DNA of 64,000 nucleotides from contig CAWIKP010000024.1 in assembly GCA_963836735.1 (NCBI GenBank), positions 62,001 through 126,000 on the forward strand, written 5' to 3'. Position numbers and translations under genes: made by a program. Under the pieces are notes generated by a model that was given only the letters and a program-made list of their open reading frames with translations, searched no databases and was not told where the DNA came from. The first letter of the stretch is position 1. Each line of letters starts with the position of its first letter. This document shows positions 18,470 to 27,754 of the stretch, piece by piece. This DNA is from JACCXG01 sp963836735. GTDB taxonomy: Bacteria > Acidobacteriota > Vicinamibacteria > Vicinamibacterales > 2-12-FULL-66-21.

Positions 18470-19756
18470 TCATTTGAACGCCCGCACGATCGGCCGGCAG
18501 TTGTTTTCCGCCAGGCTGTCGTCGTCGCACATCCCGAGGTTTTCGACTCGCGTGAAGCCGACCGCGCGCAGCGAGGCTTCGACATCCTGAACCTTGGTGT
18601 TGGAATTGCCTTCGAAGTACACCGCGCCGCGGGTGACGTCGCCGAGCAGTCGATACATCCGCTGCGGATTTTTCAAGTGCCCGACGACGGCCAGGCAGAA
18701 GACGACGTCGTACGGCCCCTGCACCGACTTGACCGTGAGCTTGTCGATGTCGCCCTGTTCGAAGCGGATGTCGGTAATGTCGGCAAAGAGGGCTGTCCGA
18801 TTCGAGACGAGCACCTTCTGCGCGTCGTACTCGATGCCCAGCCCTTCGCTCGGGCCATGTTTCCGGGCTTCGAGCAGCATTCCACCGATGTTGCTGCCGA
18901 GATCGAGCACGCGCTTGCCTTTGAGCATGTCGGTCGTGATGCCGAACCTGTCGAAGCGCTGACGGCAGTCGCGCTGCGCTTCGTCGCGTGCAACCGTCAA
19001 ACCTGGCAAATCGAGCGTATTGTAGATTCGTCCATGTTTGCACGTATGGCGAACGTTGGTTCGCTGAAATGTCAGCGAGGCTTCGCGCAGTTCCTTCCTG
19101 AGCACTGAGCTCAACTGCGCCTTGGCCGTGGCAAAGTCCACTCTCAGAACGTTGGCAATCGACCACCGATGATCTTTCGAGTAGCCCATCTTGCCGGTGC
19201 GCCATGGCGACTCGAGCCCCTCGCTGGTGACGTCGTAACAGCGTGCCAGGCCGGGAAGTCCGCCGACGTACGGCGTCAAGGCCTCGAAGTCGATCAGTTT
19301 CAGCTGGCCGTCCACGAGAAACAGATTGCCTGCGTGGAAATCTCGATGGGCGTGGCCGAGCGCGAGCAGATCCAGAACGATCGACAATGCGTCCCCTGCG
19401 ACACTCAGACGCTCGGCGTCGCCGAGCGACGCGGCCGCGCGGTCGAGTCTCGCGCTGTCCTGGTACTTCGGGGTCGTGAACCAGTTCAGGCCGTACGCCT
19501 TCCACGGCGGGAACCACGGCATCTGCCGGTAGCGGCGATAGGCGAGCCGTTCGTTCGCGAACGCCCGTCGCCCGTCCGTTTCGGTGGTGAAGGTTTTTCT
19601 GACGTGCGGCTTCCCGTCGATCTGGACGACGCGGCAAAACGCCCGCCGGCCCACATGGACGACGTCCGGATCGTTCCGAAGCCGCACATTGCTTTCCGGC
19701 GGCGGCTCACCAATCGTCTGATGAAACTTCCGTTTGGCCCATCGAAGCGCATCCAT
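18470..19756 (-). CDS. Kinase-methyltransferase fusion, candidate O-polysaccharide chain terminator
   Basis: 428 residues, intact, with GAGG 8 bases before the ATG. Residues 30-215 form a small kinase: Lys54 (VRKTF), catalytic loop HRDFHAGN with Asp139 and Asn144, and metal-binding DFE at 156-158. This pattern resembles RIO, Kdo or WbdD-type kinases. Residues 225-428 form a class I SAM methyltransferase with motif I VLDLGSNIGG (273-282) and an acidic post-I residue (GIEYD). E. coli WbdD carries the same two activities in the opposite order and caps O9a chains for Wzm/Wzt export. Lying tail to tail with Wzm/Wzt genes, this protein is probably the matching terminator. The role is inferred, not shown. 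Confidence 0.72.
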   Translation of the reverse strand: MDALRWAKRKFHQTIGEPPPESNVRLRNDPDVVHVGRRAFCRVVQIDGKPHVRKTFTTETDGRRAFANERLAYRRYRQMPWFPPWKAYGLNWFTTPKYQDSARLDRAAASLGDAERLSVAGDALSIVLDLLALGHAHRDFHAGNLFLVDGQLKLIDFEALTPYVGGLPGLARCYDVTSEGLESPWRTGKMGYSKDHRWSIANVLRVDFATAKAQLSSVLRKELREASLTFQRTNVRHTCKHGRIYNTLDLPGLTVARDEAQRDCRQRFDRFGITTDMLKGKRVLDLGSNIGGMLLEARKHGPSEGLGIEYDAQKVLVSNRTALFADITDIRFEQGDIDKLTVKSVQGPYDVVFCLAVVGHLKNPQRMYRLLGDVTRGAVYFEGNSNTKVQDVEASLRAVGFTRVENLGMCDDDSLAENNCRPIVRAFK

Positions 19757-19924
19757 CGTTTACGCCTCGAGCCGACGCTCGCGGCCGAATGTCGTGAGCT
19801 GCACGAAGTCCAGTGACATATCCCGATCTTGCGACGATTGGTGGTCGAGGGCAACCCGGCTGCCCTGCCGCGGCCAACGACCTCGGTCAAAGCCTGACTG
19901 GGGGAGCCTGCGACCCCTCCCGCG

Positions 19925-22391
19925 TCACTCCGTACGGAGCGCGACGATCGGATCGACGCTCGCGGCGCGGCGGGCCGGCCACAGGCTCGCAAACGACGGC
20001 CGCGACCGTCAATGACACGACCGCGGCCGCAAACGCGCGCGGATCCGTCGGCTCCAAACGGAAGAGGAACGCCTTCGTTGCCGCACTGACATACCAGGCG
20101 GCCACAGCGCCGCAGGTCAGCCCAGTCGCCACCAGCGTCAAGGCGTTCCGCAGGACAAGGCCGACCACCCTCGATCGCGTGGCGCCCAGTGCCATCCGCA
20201 CGCCGATCTCACGCGTCCGCTGGGAGACGAGATAAGCCATCACCCCATACACGCCGACCGCCGCAATCGCCAGACCCAGCAACCCGAACAGGCCAACCAG
20301 CATCATCGTGAGTCTTCGCTGCGCCACGCGCCTGCCCAGCAGCTCGTCCATCGTGATGACATTGCGCAGCGGGACGTCTGGGAACACCCCGAAGACGGCC
20401 GACTTCACCGTCGGCAGCACGTCGTAGGGATCGCCGTGAGTCCGGATCGCCAGCATTCCTCCTGGCATGGATGACTGCGCGGCCGGCACGTAGGCCTGCG
20501 TCATCGGGTCGACCTCGAGGCTGAACTGGTGGACATCGCCCACGACACCTACGACCGTGTGGTCGCTGCCGAGGCCAACCGTGCGGCCGATCGGATCCTG
20601 TCCCGGAAAGTACTTCCGCGCCGCGGACTCGCTGATGATGACGACGTTGCCCATGCCGCGGCGATCCACGGGGGTGAACAAGCGGCCGCGCCGAAGTGGT
20701 ATGCCCATCGCCTGGTGATAGCTCGGCGTCACCCGGGCGATGCTGATCATCTCGCCAACCGGCAGGTCGAACTTCGAGCCAGGGATCGTCACAGACGATG
20801 CGGAGATCCCGCCGCTGAGCGGCAGGCCGTCGGAGGCGGAGGCAAATTCGACCCCGGGGATATGGCCGATACGGTCAACGAGCTCGGCGAAGGCTGGTCC
20901 TGCATCCCGAGGCGCGGTCCGGTCCGGAACGCGTGGCGAGATCTGGATGGTCAGCACCTGTGAAGCGTCGAAGCCGGGATCGATTCGGATCAGCGCGAGG
21001 AAGCTTCCCAGGAACAGCGCAGCGCCGACGAGCAGGACGAGGGCGAGCGCGACTTCGGCGACGACCAGTGTGCTTCGCAGGTGCCGCGAGGCGGCGCTTG
21101 CGCTGGACCGAACGCCCGCTTTCAAGGCGGTGGTCAGATCCGGACGTGACAACTGCAGGGCAGGCACGATTCCGAACAGGATGCCGGTCAGGATCGAGAG
21201 GAGAGCGGCGGCGGCCAGGACGCGAAGGTCGATCGCGATCGCCGCGACTCTCGGCACACCTTCGGGCATCGACGCCCTCAGCAGCTCGACGCCCCACCAC
21301 GCCACGACGATCGCACAGAGGGTTCCGGCCGCCGACAGCACGAGGCTTTCGGTCAACAACTGACGAATGAGCCGCCAGCGGCTGGCGCCAAGCGCGGCGC
21401 GGATCGCTACTTCGCGCTGATGCGCGCTGGCCCTGGCGAGGAGCAGGTTGGCGACATTGGCGCAGGCGATCAGCAATACGGTCGCGACCGCGCCCAGCAG
21501 CATCAACATCCATGATCGCGTGGTGGTTCCGACCAGGTGATCGTTCAGGCGCCGCACCCCAATCCGGTTGTCCTTGTTCCAGATCGGATTCGCTCGTTCG
21601 AGCGCGGCGGCGACCTGATCCATTTGCGCTCGCGCCTGCTGCAGCGAGACGCCACCCCTGAGACGCGCCACGACCTGAAGGTAATTGGTCCGGGTATCCA
21701 GCCGCCGGGTGCGCTGATCGGGCGGCACGATGTAGGGCACCCAGATGTCCACCGAACGCGCGCCGGGCGGATAGCTGAAGCCCGGGGGCATGACCCCGAT
21801 CACCTCATAGCGGCTTCCTTCCCCTGCGCCCGGACCGCCTTCCAGGTCCTCCAGCGGAATCCTGCGGCCGATCACAGCCGGGTCTCCGCCGAAGTGGCGC
21901 TTCCACAGCCCATCGCTCAAGACCGCCACGCGGTGCCCACCGGCCGCTTCGTCGCCGGACTGGATCGTGCGCCCGAGGGCGGGCCGCACCCGCAGGACGT
22001 CGAAAAAGCCCGCCGTCACGCGAAGCGGGACCAGCGATTCCGGCTCCGCGCCCGGCTCCCGCAGCGTCAGCCACCCGCTGCCGAAGGCGCCCATCGCCTC
22101 GAATACCTGCTGCTGCGAGATCCAATCGAGGTAGTTCTGTGGCGCGACGGGTGTCAGTTGTTCCGCGTCCTGGTTGAGTTGCGGGAACTGAGTCGAAGGC
22201 CGCGAACGCTCCCCTACCGCGACGAGCCGATCGTGCTCGTCGAACGGCAGCGCCCGCAGCACCACGGCGTCGACCACGGAGAAAATCGCCGTAGTCGCGC
22301 CAATGCCGAGCGTGAGCACGATGAGCGCGGCGACGGTGAAGCTGGCGGAGGCTCGAAGCGAGCGGACGGCGTTCCTCAGATCGTCACGCAT
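19925..22391 (-). CDS. ADOP-type ABC permease, one C-terminal frameshift
   Basis: About 822 residues. It opens with DDLRNAVRSLRASASFT and the first membrane helix, without the PadR-linked N-terminal extension of the other ADOP in this window. A MacB-like periplasmic core and two FtsX domains follow (conserved LIACANVANLLLARA and TREIGVRMALGA). One extra base near 19995 throws the end out of frame; corrected, it ends in the family tail ARRAASVDPIVALRTE at 19925. The ATG is 3 bases after the stop of the D-aminoacylase gene, so translation is probably coupled. Confidence 0.88.
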
Positions 22392-22394
22392 GCA

Positions 22395-24075
22395 TCATTT
22401 CGCTCGTTTGCCGGGACCATAGACAACCTTGCCCGCCAGCGCGCCGGTGTGCTGCTCGTTGTCGACCGTGACAACGCCATTGACGATGACGTACTTGATA
22501 CCGACCGGGAACTGGTGCGGCTGTTCGAAGGTGGCGCGATCGATCACGCGGTCCTGATCGAAGACCGTCACGTCGGCGGCGAGACCCGCTTTCAACCGCC
22601 CTCGGTCGCTGATGCCGAGCTTCTCGGCATTCATGCTCGTCATCTTCTTCACGGCCTCTGGCAGCGCGATCACCTTCAGCTCGCGAACGTAGCGTCCGAG
22701 CACGCGCGGGAACGTGCCGTAATAGCGCGGATGCGGATGCGTGCGGCCGGTGGGGCCGTCCGGGCTCACCGCGCTCCCGTCGGAGCCGATCGACGTCCAC
22801 GGCTGTTTCATGATCAGCTGCATGTCCGGCTCGGAATGATGGAAGAACACGGTCGGCACGCTGCCGCCTTCTTCCAGCAGCACGTCGAAGAGGACGTCGG
22901 CCGGATGGCCGCCGCGCGCGGCAATCAACTCGCTCATGCGCTTGCCCTGGAACGGCTTGTTGCGCTCGTGCCTGAGCGACACCAGGATCATCCCGGCCCA
23001 CCCGTCGCCGGTCGCGAGGTAGTGGTTGTACCAGTTCGGCAGGCCGTTCATGACCTCCTCGCGCATCCGCTTCCGCGCTGACGGATCCTTGAGCCGTTCG
23101 AGCAGCTTCTCGCGGCCGCCGTCGTGCGCCCACGGCGGCACGATCGAGGACAGGTTGTTCTGTCCCGCCGTATACGGGTAGACGTTGGCGCGGATGTCGT
23201 AGCCCTCGTCGCGCGCCTTCTGCACCATCGCGATGATCTCGCTCGCACGGCCCCACAGGTTCTTGTGGGCGATCTTCATGTGGATGATGTCGACGGGAAT
23301 CCTGGCGCCTTTGCCCACCTGGATCGCCTCGTCGATTGCGCGGAAGACGCCCTCGCCTTCATCACGGATGTGCGAAGAGTAGATGCCGCCGTACTGCTTC
23401 GCGGTCCGGGCCAGCTCGATCAGGTTGGCGGTCGTCGCGAAGCTCGACGGCGGCTGCAGCAGCGCGGTCGAGAGGCCCATCGCGCCGTCTTCCATCGCCT
23501 GCGCGATGAGCCGCTTCATCTCCTCGAGCTCCTGCGGCGCCGCCGGGGACTCGCCGTAGCCCTTGACGTAGGTCCACACCTGTTCTTCGCCGACGTACGA
23601 CGCGATGTTCGTCGACATGTGCTTCTGTTCGAGCTTCGCAAAGTACCCGCCGAGCGTCGTCCAGTCGACCGTCACGCCATCGGCACGAGCACGCGCTTCT
23701 TCCGTCCCCGCTTTGATCGGTCCCGCCGACCGGGACTCGCCCAGCACCATCGTCGTCACGCCCTGCCGGATCATGCTCTCGGATTTGGGTTCGACGAGGA
23801 TCGTGTAATCCGAGTGGTTGTGGATGTCGATGAAGCCGGGTGCGACCGTCAGCCCGGACGCATCAATCCGGCGCGTCGCTGCCGCGGTCCGGAGATCGCC
23901 GATGGTCGCGATGCGCCCGCCGCGAATCCCCACGTCCGCTCGCACGGCGGGAGTGCCCTCGCCGTTCAGCACCGAGCCCCCGGTGATCAGGAGGTCGTAC
24001 GGCTGTTGCGCCGTCGGGCGCGCGCAGGCGGAGGCGAGCGAGCAGCGAGAGCAGGACAATCGATCTTTGTGTCAT
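22395..24075 (-). CDS. D-aminoacylase / N-acyl-D-amino-acid deacylase family amidohydrolase
   Basis: About 560 residues. The start is the ATG at 24075, which overlaps the sulfatase stop as ATGA; a one-base insertion near 24025 disrupts the signal peptide (SIVLLSLLA). The amidohydrolase barrel shows DIHNHSD (metal ligands), GVTTMVLGE (the bridging Cys or Lys region typical of this subgroup), YSSHIRDEG and the late GSDGSAVSP. The family removes acyl groups from D-amino acids or opens related amide bonds. Encoded between a sulfatase and an ADOP permease, it may act on exported peptides; the substrate is not determined. Confidence 0.85.
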
Positions 24076-25505
24076 TGGCGGGAAGATATTAACGCTGGGA
24101 CGCCTCCCCTCCCCGTCCCCCTTCCACCGGCGCCGGGACCCCAGAGTGGCTTCGCCATCTCCTTGCTCCAGCGCAGCCAGTCATCCGCCAGCTCCTTGAC
24201 CTTCTTTGGATTCGTGGCGGCCAGATCGTGCTGCTCGCCGATGTCCTGCGCCAGGTTGAAGAGCTGCGCCCCGGAAAGATCCGGACTGGTCGTGTCCGCG
24301 ACGAGCAACGGACCATCGATCGTCTTCACCAGCTTCCACGGACCTTTGCGTATGGCCATGTGCGCGAACAGGCGCCAATACAAGGCGTCGTGCGGAGCGT
24401 CCTGAAGTTTGCCAGTCAGATAAGGCAGAAGATTGACGCCATCGAGCTTCCACTCGGCCTGGCGCTCGACGCCCGCGGCCGCGAGCGCGGTCGGGAGCAC
24501 ATCGAGCTGGATGATCGGACGCGAGTCGATCTTGCCTTCCGGAAGCCGCCCCTTCCAGCGAATCATGAACGGCACGCGGATGCCGCCCTCCCAGGTCTGA
24601 CGCTTGGATCCGCGCAGCGGCGCGTTGGTCGATCCGTTGATCGTCGTCCCGGGCATCGTCGGGCCGCCGTTGTCGCTGAAGAAGAAGATCAGCGTGTTCT
24701 CCTCCAGGCCTTCGGCGCGGAGCGCGGCCAGCGTCCGGCCGATGCCGTCGTCCATGGCCGACATCATCGCCGCGTAGGTGCGGCGCTGTTCGTCGGCAAT
24801 CCCGTTGAATCGCGCCAGGTACTTCTCGGTCGCCTGCATCGGCGTATGGACGGCGTTGAACGCGAGATAGAGGAAGAACGGCCGGGACTTCTCCCGTTTG
24901 ATGAACGCCACGGCGCGATCGGTCAGCACGTCGGTCAGATAGCCGCTCGCTTCGACACGATCCCTGCCGTCGTACAGAGGATTCACACCGTTCACCGCCG
25001 ATTCGAAGTACGAGTGGTCACCGCCGAGAAAGCCGAAGAACTCGTCGAAACCGCGCGACATCGGATGAAGGTGCGCGGCCGATCCGAGATGCCACTTACC
25101 GAACAGCGCGGTTCGGTACCCGGCTGCTTTCAGCCGATCGGCGATGGTCGTTTCGCCAGGCGGAAGCCCGCCATTCGGGCCGGCATCCGCGCCCATATTG
25201 ACCTCGTGCCCGAACCGCTGCTGATAGCGACCGGTCAGGAGACCGGCGCGGGTCGGGCTGCAGTACGGGCCGGTGACGTAGGCGTCGGTGAATCGAACGC
25301 CGCCTCTCGCCAGCGCGTCGATGTGCGGCGTGGGAATGTCCTTGCTTCCGTGCACACCGATGTCGGCGTACCCCATGTCGTCACCGACGATCATCACGAT
25401 GTTCGGCGGCCGGACCTGGGCAGACGAGGCATGGGCGCAGGCGACGACCAGCGACAGCGCACCAGTCAGAATCGCGAGCCGACGTTGAAAGCGATGCATG
25501 AGCAT
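24072..25505 (-). CDS. Secreted sulfatase, formylglycine-dependent
   Basis: 477 residues, intact. A signal peptide (to about residue 29, ending ASSA) precedes the catalytic domain: PNIVMIVGDDMG binds calcium, and CSPTRAG at 82-88 contains the sulfatase motif C-x-P-x-R whose Cys82 is converted to formylglycine. GKWHLGSA and FFFSDNGGP are further active-site blocks. Expected to cleave sulfate esters outside the cytoplasm, which requires a formylglycine-generating enzyme encoded elsewhere. First of a tight run of three minus-strand genes. Confidence 0.9.
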   Translation of the reverse strand: MLMHRFQRRLAILTGALSLVVACAHASSAQVRPPNIVMIVGDDMGYADIGVHGSKDIPTPHIDALARGGVRFTDAYVTGPYCSPTRAGLLTGRYQQRFGHEVNMGADAGPNGGLPPGETTIADRLKAAGYRTALFGKWHLGSAAHLHPMSRGFDEFFGFLGGDHSYFESAVNGVNPLYDGRDRVEASGYLTDVLTDRAVAFIKREKSRPFFLYLAFNAVHTPMQATEKYLARFNGIADEQRRTYAAMMSAMDDGIGRTLAALRAEGLEENTLIFFFSDNGGPTMPGTTINGSTNAPLRGSKRQTWEGGIRVPFMIRWKGRLPEGKIDSRPIIQLDVLPTALAAAGVERQAEWKLDGVNLLPYLTGKLQDAPHDALYWRLFAHMAIRKGPWKLVKTIDGPLLVADTTSPDLSGAQLFNLAQDIGEQHDLAATNPKKVKELADDWLRWSKEMAKPLWGPGAGGRGTGRGGVPALISSRQ

Positions 25506-25573
25506 TCCTCCGACGGAGTCCGACGTGCTCAGTCAGCTCTCAGCAGCCGGTAGACCGGGCCGGCTGGAAGCTG

Positions 25574-25590
25574 ACCGCCTGAAAGGCGGT
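25574..25590. other. Hairpin between gamma-glutamyltransferase and sulfatase genes
   Basis: ACCGCCT (25574-25580) and AGGCGGT (25584-25590) with a 3-base loop. No T-tract follows on the minus strand, so it is not a clear terminator. It shares its core with the CTTCCGCCT hairpins at 31.1 and 51.4 kb. Confidence 0.45.
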
Positions 25591-25633
25591 GGGTTTAGAC
25601 CTGGCACGTTGGACTAAACACCGGCGGGAGGCG

Positions 25634-27458
25634 TTATCGCGCCCAGGCGTAGGCGTCGTTGCGGACGTCGGCGCCGGCGCTCAGCACGCCTCTCTCGACG
25701 TCCACGACAATGGCCGCGTTGGCGCCGAGCGACCACGGGCCCTCCACCGTCAGCTTGTGTCCCTTCGCAGTGAGCGCTTTGTGCACCGCGACCGGTATGC
25801 GCAGTCCTCGACCGAGAGATCGCCGGGGTACATCGTGTGTGGAAATGGCGACGCGGGGAAGCTGCGCGTGGACCAGCGCGGCGCTTCGATCGCCTGCTGG
25901 ATGTTCATGCCGAAGTCGATCACGTTGATGAGCGTCTGCATCGTCCGCATGACCTGGTCGTCGCCGCCGGGGCTGCCGAGGATCATGAAGGGCGGCCGTC
26001 CTTCATCACGAGCGTGCTCTGGAGCGTGCTGCGCGGGCCGCTTGCCCGGCTCGAGCGCGTTCGCCTCGCCGGGCACGAGCGAGTAGTAGTCGCCCCGGCA
26101 GTTGAGGATGAACCCGAGATCGCCCATCACGACGCCCGTGCCCCAGCCGCTGTGGAGGCTCGGCTCGAAGCTGACCATGTTCCGATCCTTGTCCACGACG
26201 GCGATATAGCTGGTGTCGCCGACGTGATCGGCCGCCCCGGTGGTCGTGACATGGATCGGGTCGGACCAGCGCTTCCGTCTTCTTCATGAACTTCGCCGGA
26301 TCGCCGGGCCGGAGCTCGAGCGAGGCCTTGTCGGGATCGATCAGCGTCCGGCGCTCCGCGGCGTACTCCTTGGAGAGGAGGCCGTCGTAGGGGATCTTGA
26401 TGAAGGCCATGTCGCCGAGATACTTCTCGCGGTCGCCGAAGGCCAGCTTGAGCGCCTCGGCGCTCGTGTGAATGAAGGCGGCGCTGTTGTGCCCGAGCTC
26501 CTTCAAGTTGTAGCCCTCGAGGATGTTCAGGGCGAAGAGCTCCGCCGGTCCCTGGCTGGCCGACGGGTTCTTGTAGACGTCGTAGCCGCGATAGCTGGTC
26601 GACACCGGCGCTTCGACGAGCGCGCCGTAGGATGCGAAATCGTCGTACCGGAACAGCCCGCCGTTCTTCTCCGAGAACTCCGCCATCGATCGGGCGATAT
26701 CTCCCTTGTAGAAGCGGTCGCGCGCCGCGCGCAGGCCCGCTCGCCGGTCCGGCCCGGCGGCCTTTTCCGCGTCGATCAGTTTTCGCAACGTCCGTGCGGC
26801 ATCGAGGTTCCGGAAGACAGCGCCCGGCTCCGGAGGCTTGCCGCCAGGCATGTAGAGACTCACGCTCGACGGATACTTCTTCAGCTTGTTCGCGCCCATC
26901 GACCGCGCCAGCCCGGGGGAGAGCACGAGCCCGTCTTCGAGAATCTCCAGCGCCGGCTGCAGCACCTGATTGAAGCTCATCGTGCCCCAACGGTCGAGCA
27001 TCGTGTACCAGGCATCTACCACGCCCGGAACGGTGGCTGAAAGGAGGCCGTCGCTGTCCGGGAGCTTCCCGCCGTTGTGCTGTTGGTACCACTCGATCGT
27101 CGCCAGCCTCGGCGCCGGCCCCTCGGCGTTGACCGACCACACCTTCCTGGCCGTGGCGTCGTACACGAGCACGACGGCGTCGCTGCCGTAGCCGTTGTTG
27201 GCGGGATCGACGAGCGCGAGCACGGCTTGACCGGCGACGGCTGCGTCGAACGCGTTGCCGCCCTTCTCGAGGATTCTGACCGCCGCTTCAGTGGCCTGAT
27301 GCTTCATGGCGGTGACCGCGTACTGCCGTCCCGTGATCACCGGCTTCATCGTCCGGCCGCTTCGCGTCTCCGAGTGCGGGTCGTCCTGCGCGAGCGACTG
27401 GGAGGGTGATGCCGCTGACGACCACGACCATCGCGAACGCTCTGAGCAGAGTGCGCAT
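25634..27458 (-). CDS. ggt: Gamma-glutamyltransferase, several frameshifts
   Basis: About 605 residues after correcting shifts near 27370, 26250, 26030 and 25985 (a +1/-1 pair) and 25815. The ATG at 27458 has GAGGT 5 bases upstream and a signal peptide (ending TLPVARA). The proenzyme part starts MKHQATEAAVRILEKGGNAFDAAVA; the autoprocessing site and nucleophile threonine lie in GDTSYIAVVD near 26215, followed by GWGTGVVMGDLGF and MILGSPGGD. The family transfers or hydrolyses the gamma-glutamyl bond of glutathione and similar peptides in the periplasm. It is the first of four hydrolase/permease genes on this strand. Confidence 0.85.
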
Positions 27459-27614
27459 GCCGTACCTCATGGAGGACCGGGGGGACGCCGGAGGGCACCA
27501 TACGCGAGCGGATCGCGCCGCGTCAAGGCGCCAGGGCTCCCTAGAACTCGTGCAAAAAGCCAATGTATGGCGCGAGGGCCGGTTCCGGCTAAGCCGTGAA
27601 GACGTCGTCCTGCC

Positions 27615-27644
27615 TTGACACGCCAGCGCCTCGCGTGGTTTAAG
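27615..27644 (+). promoter_or_regulatory. Candidate promoter of the TonB-dependent receptor gene
   Basis: TTGACA at 27615-27620, an 18-bp spacer, and a weak TTTAAG at 27639-27644, about 110 bases before the GTG at 27755. The interval 27459-27754 holds nothing else I can name. Confidence 0.35.
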
Positions 27645-27754
27645 CCTCCTCATCGAAGGGGTGCGCAGGCCCATCCTGCCCAACCTGACGTTCCGGCGGC
27701 TCCTCGCTGCGCGGGGGTCGAGAGGCTCCGGTTTGGTGCTCGAAGGAGGACATC

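Noticed and set aside
21537..23081. Plus-strand open frame of 514 codons
   Set aside because: Shadow opposite the ADOP permease and D-aminoacylase genes, both of which have clear family motifs.
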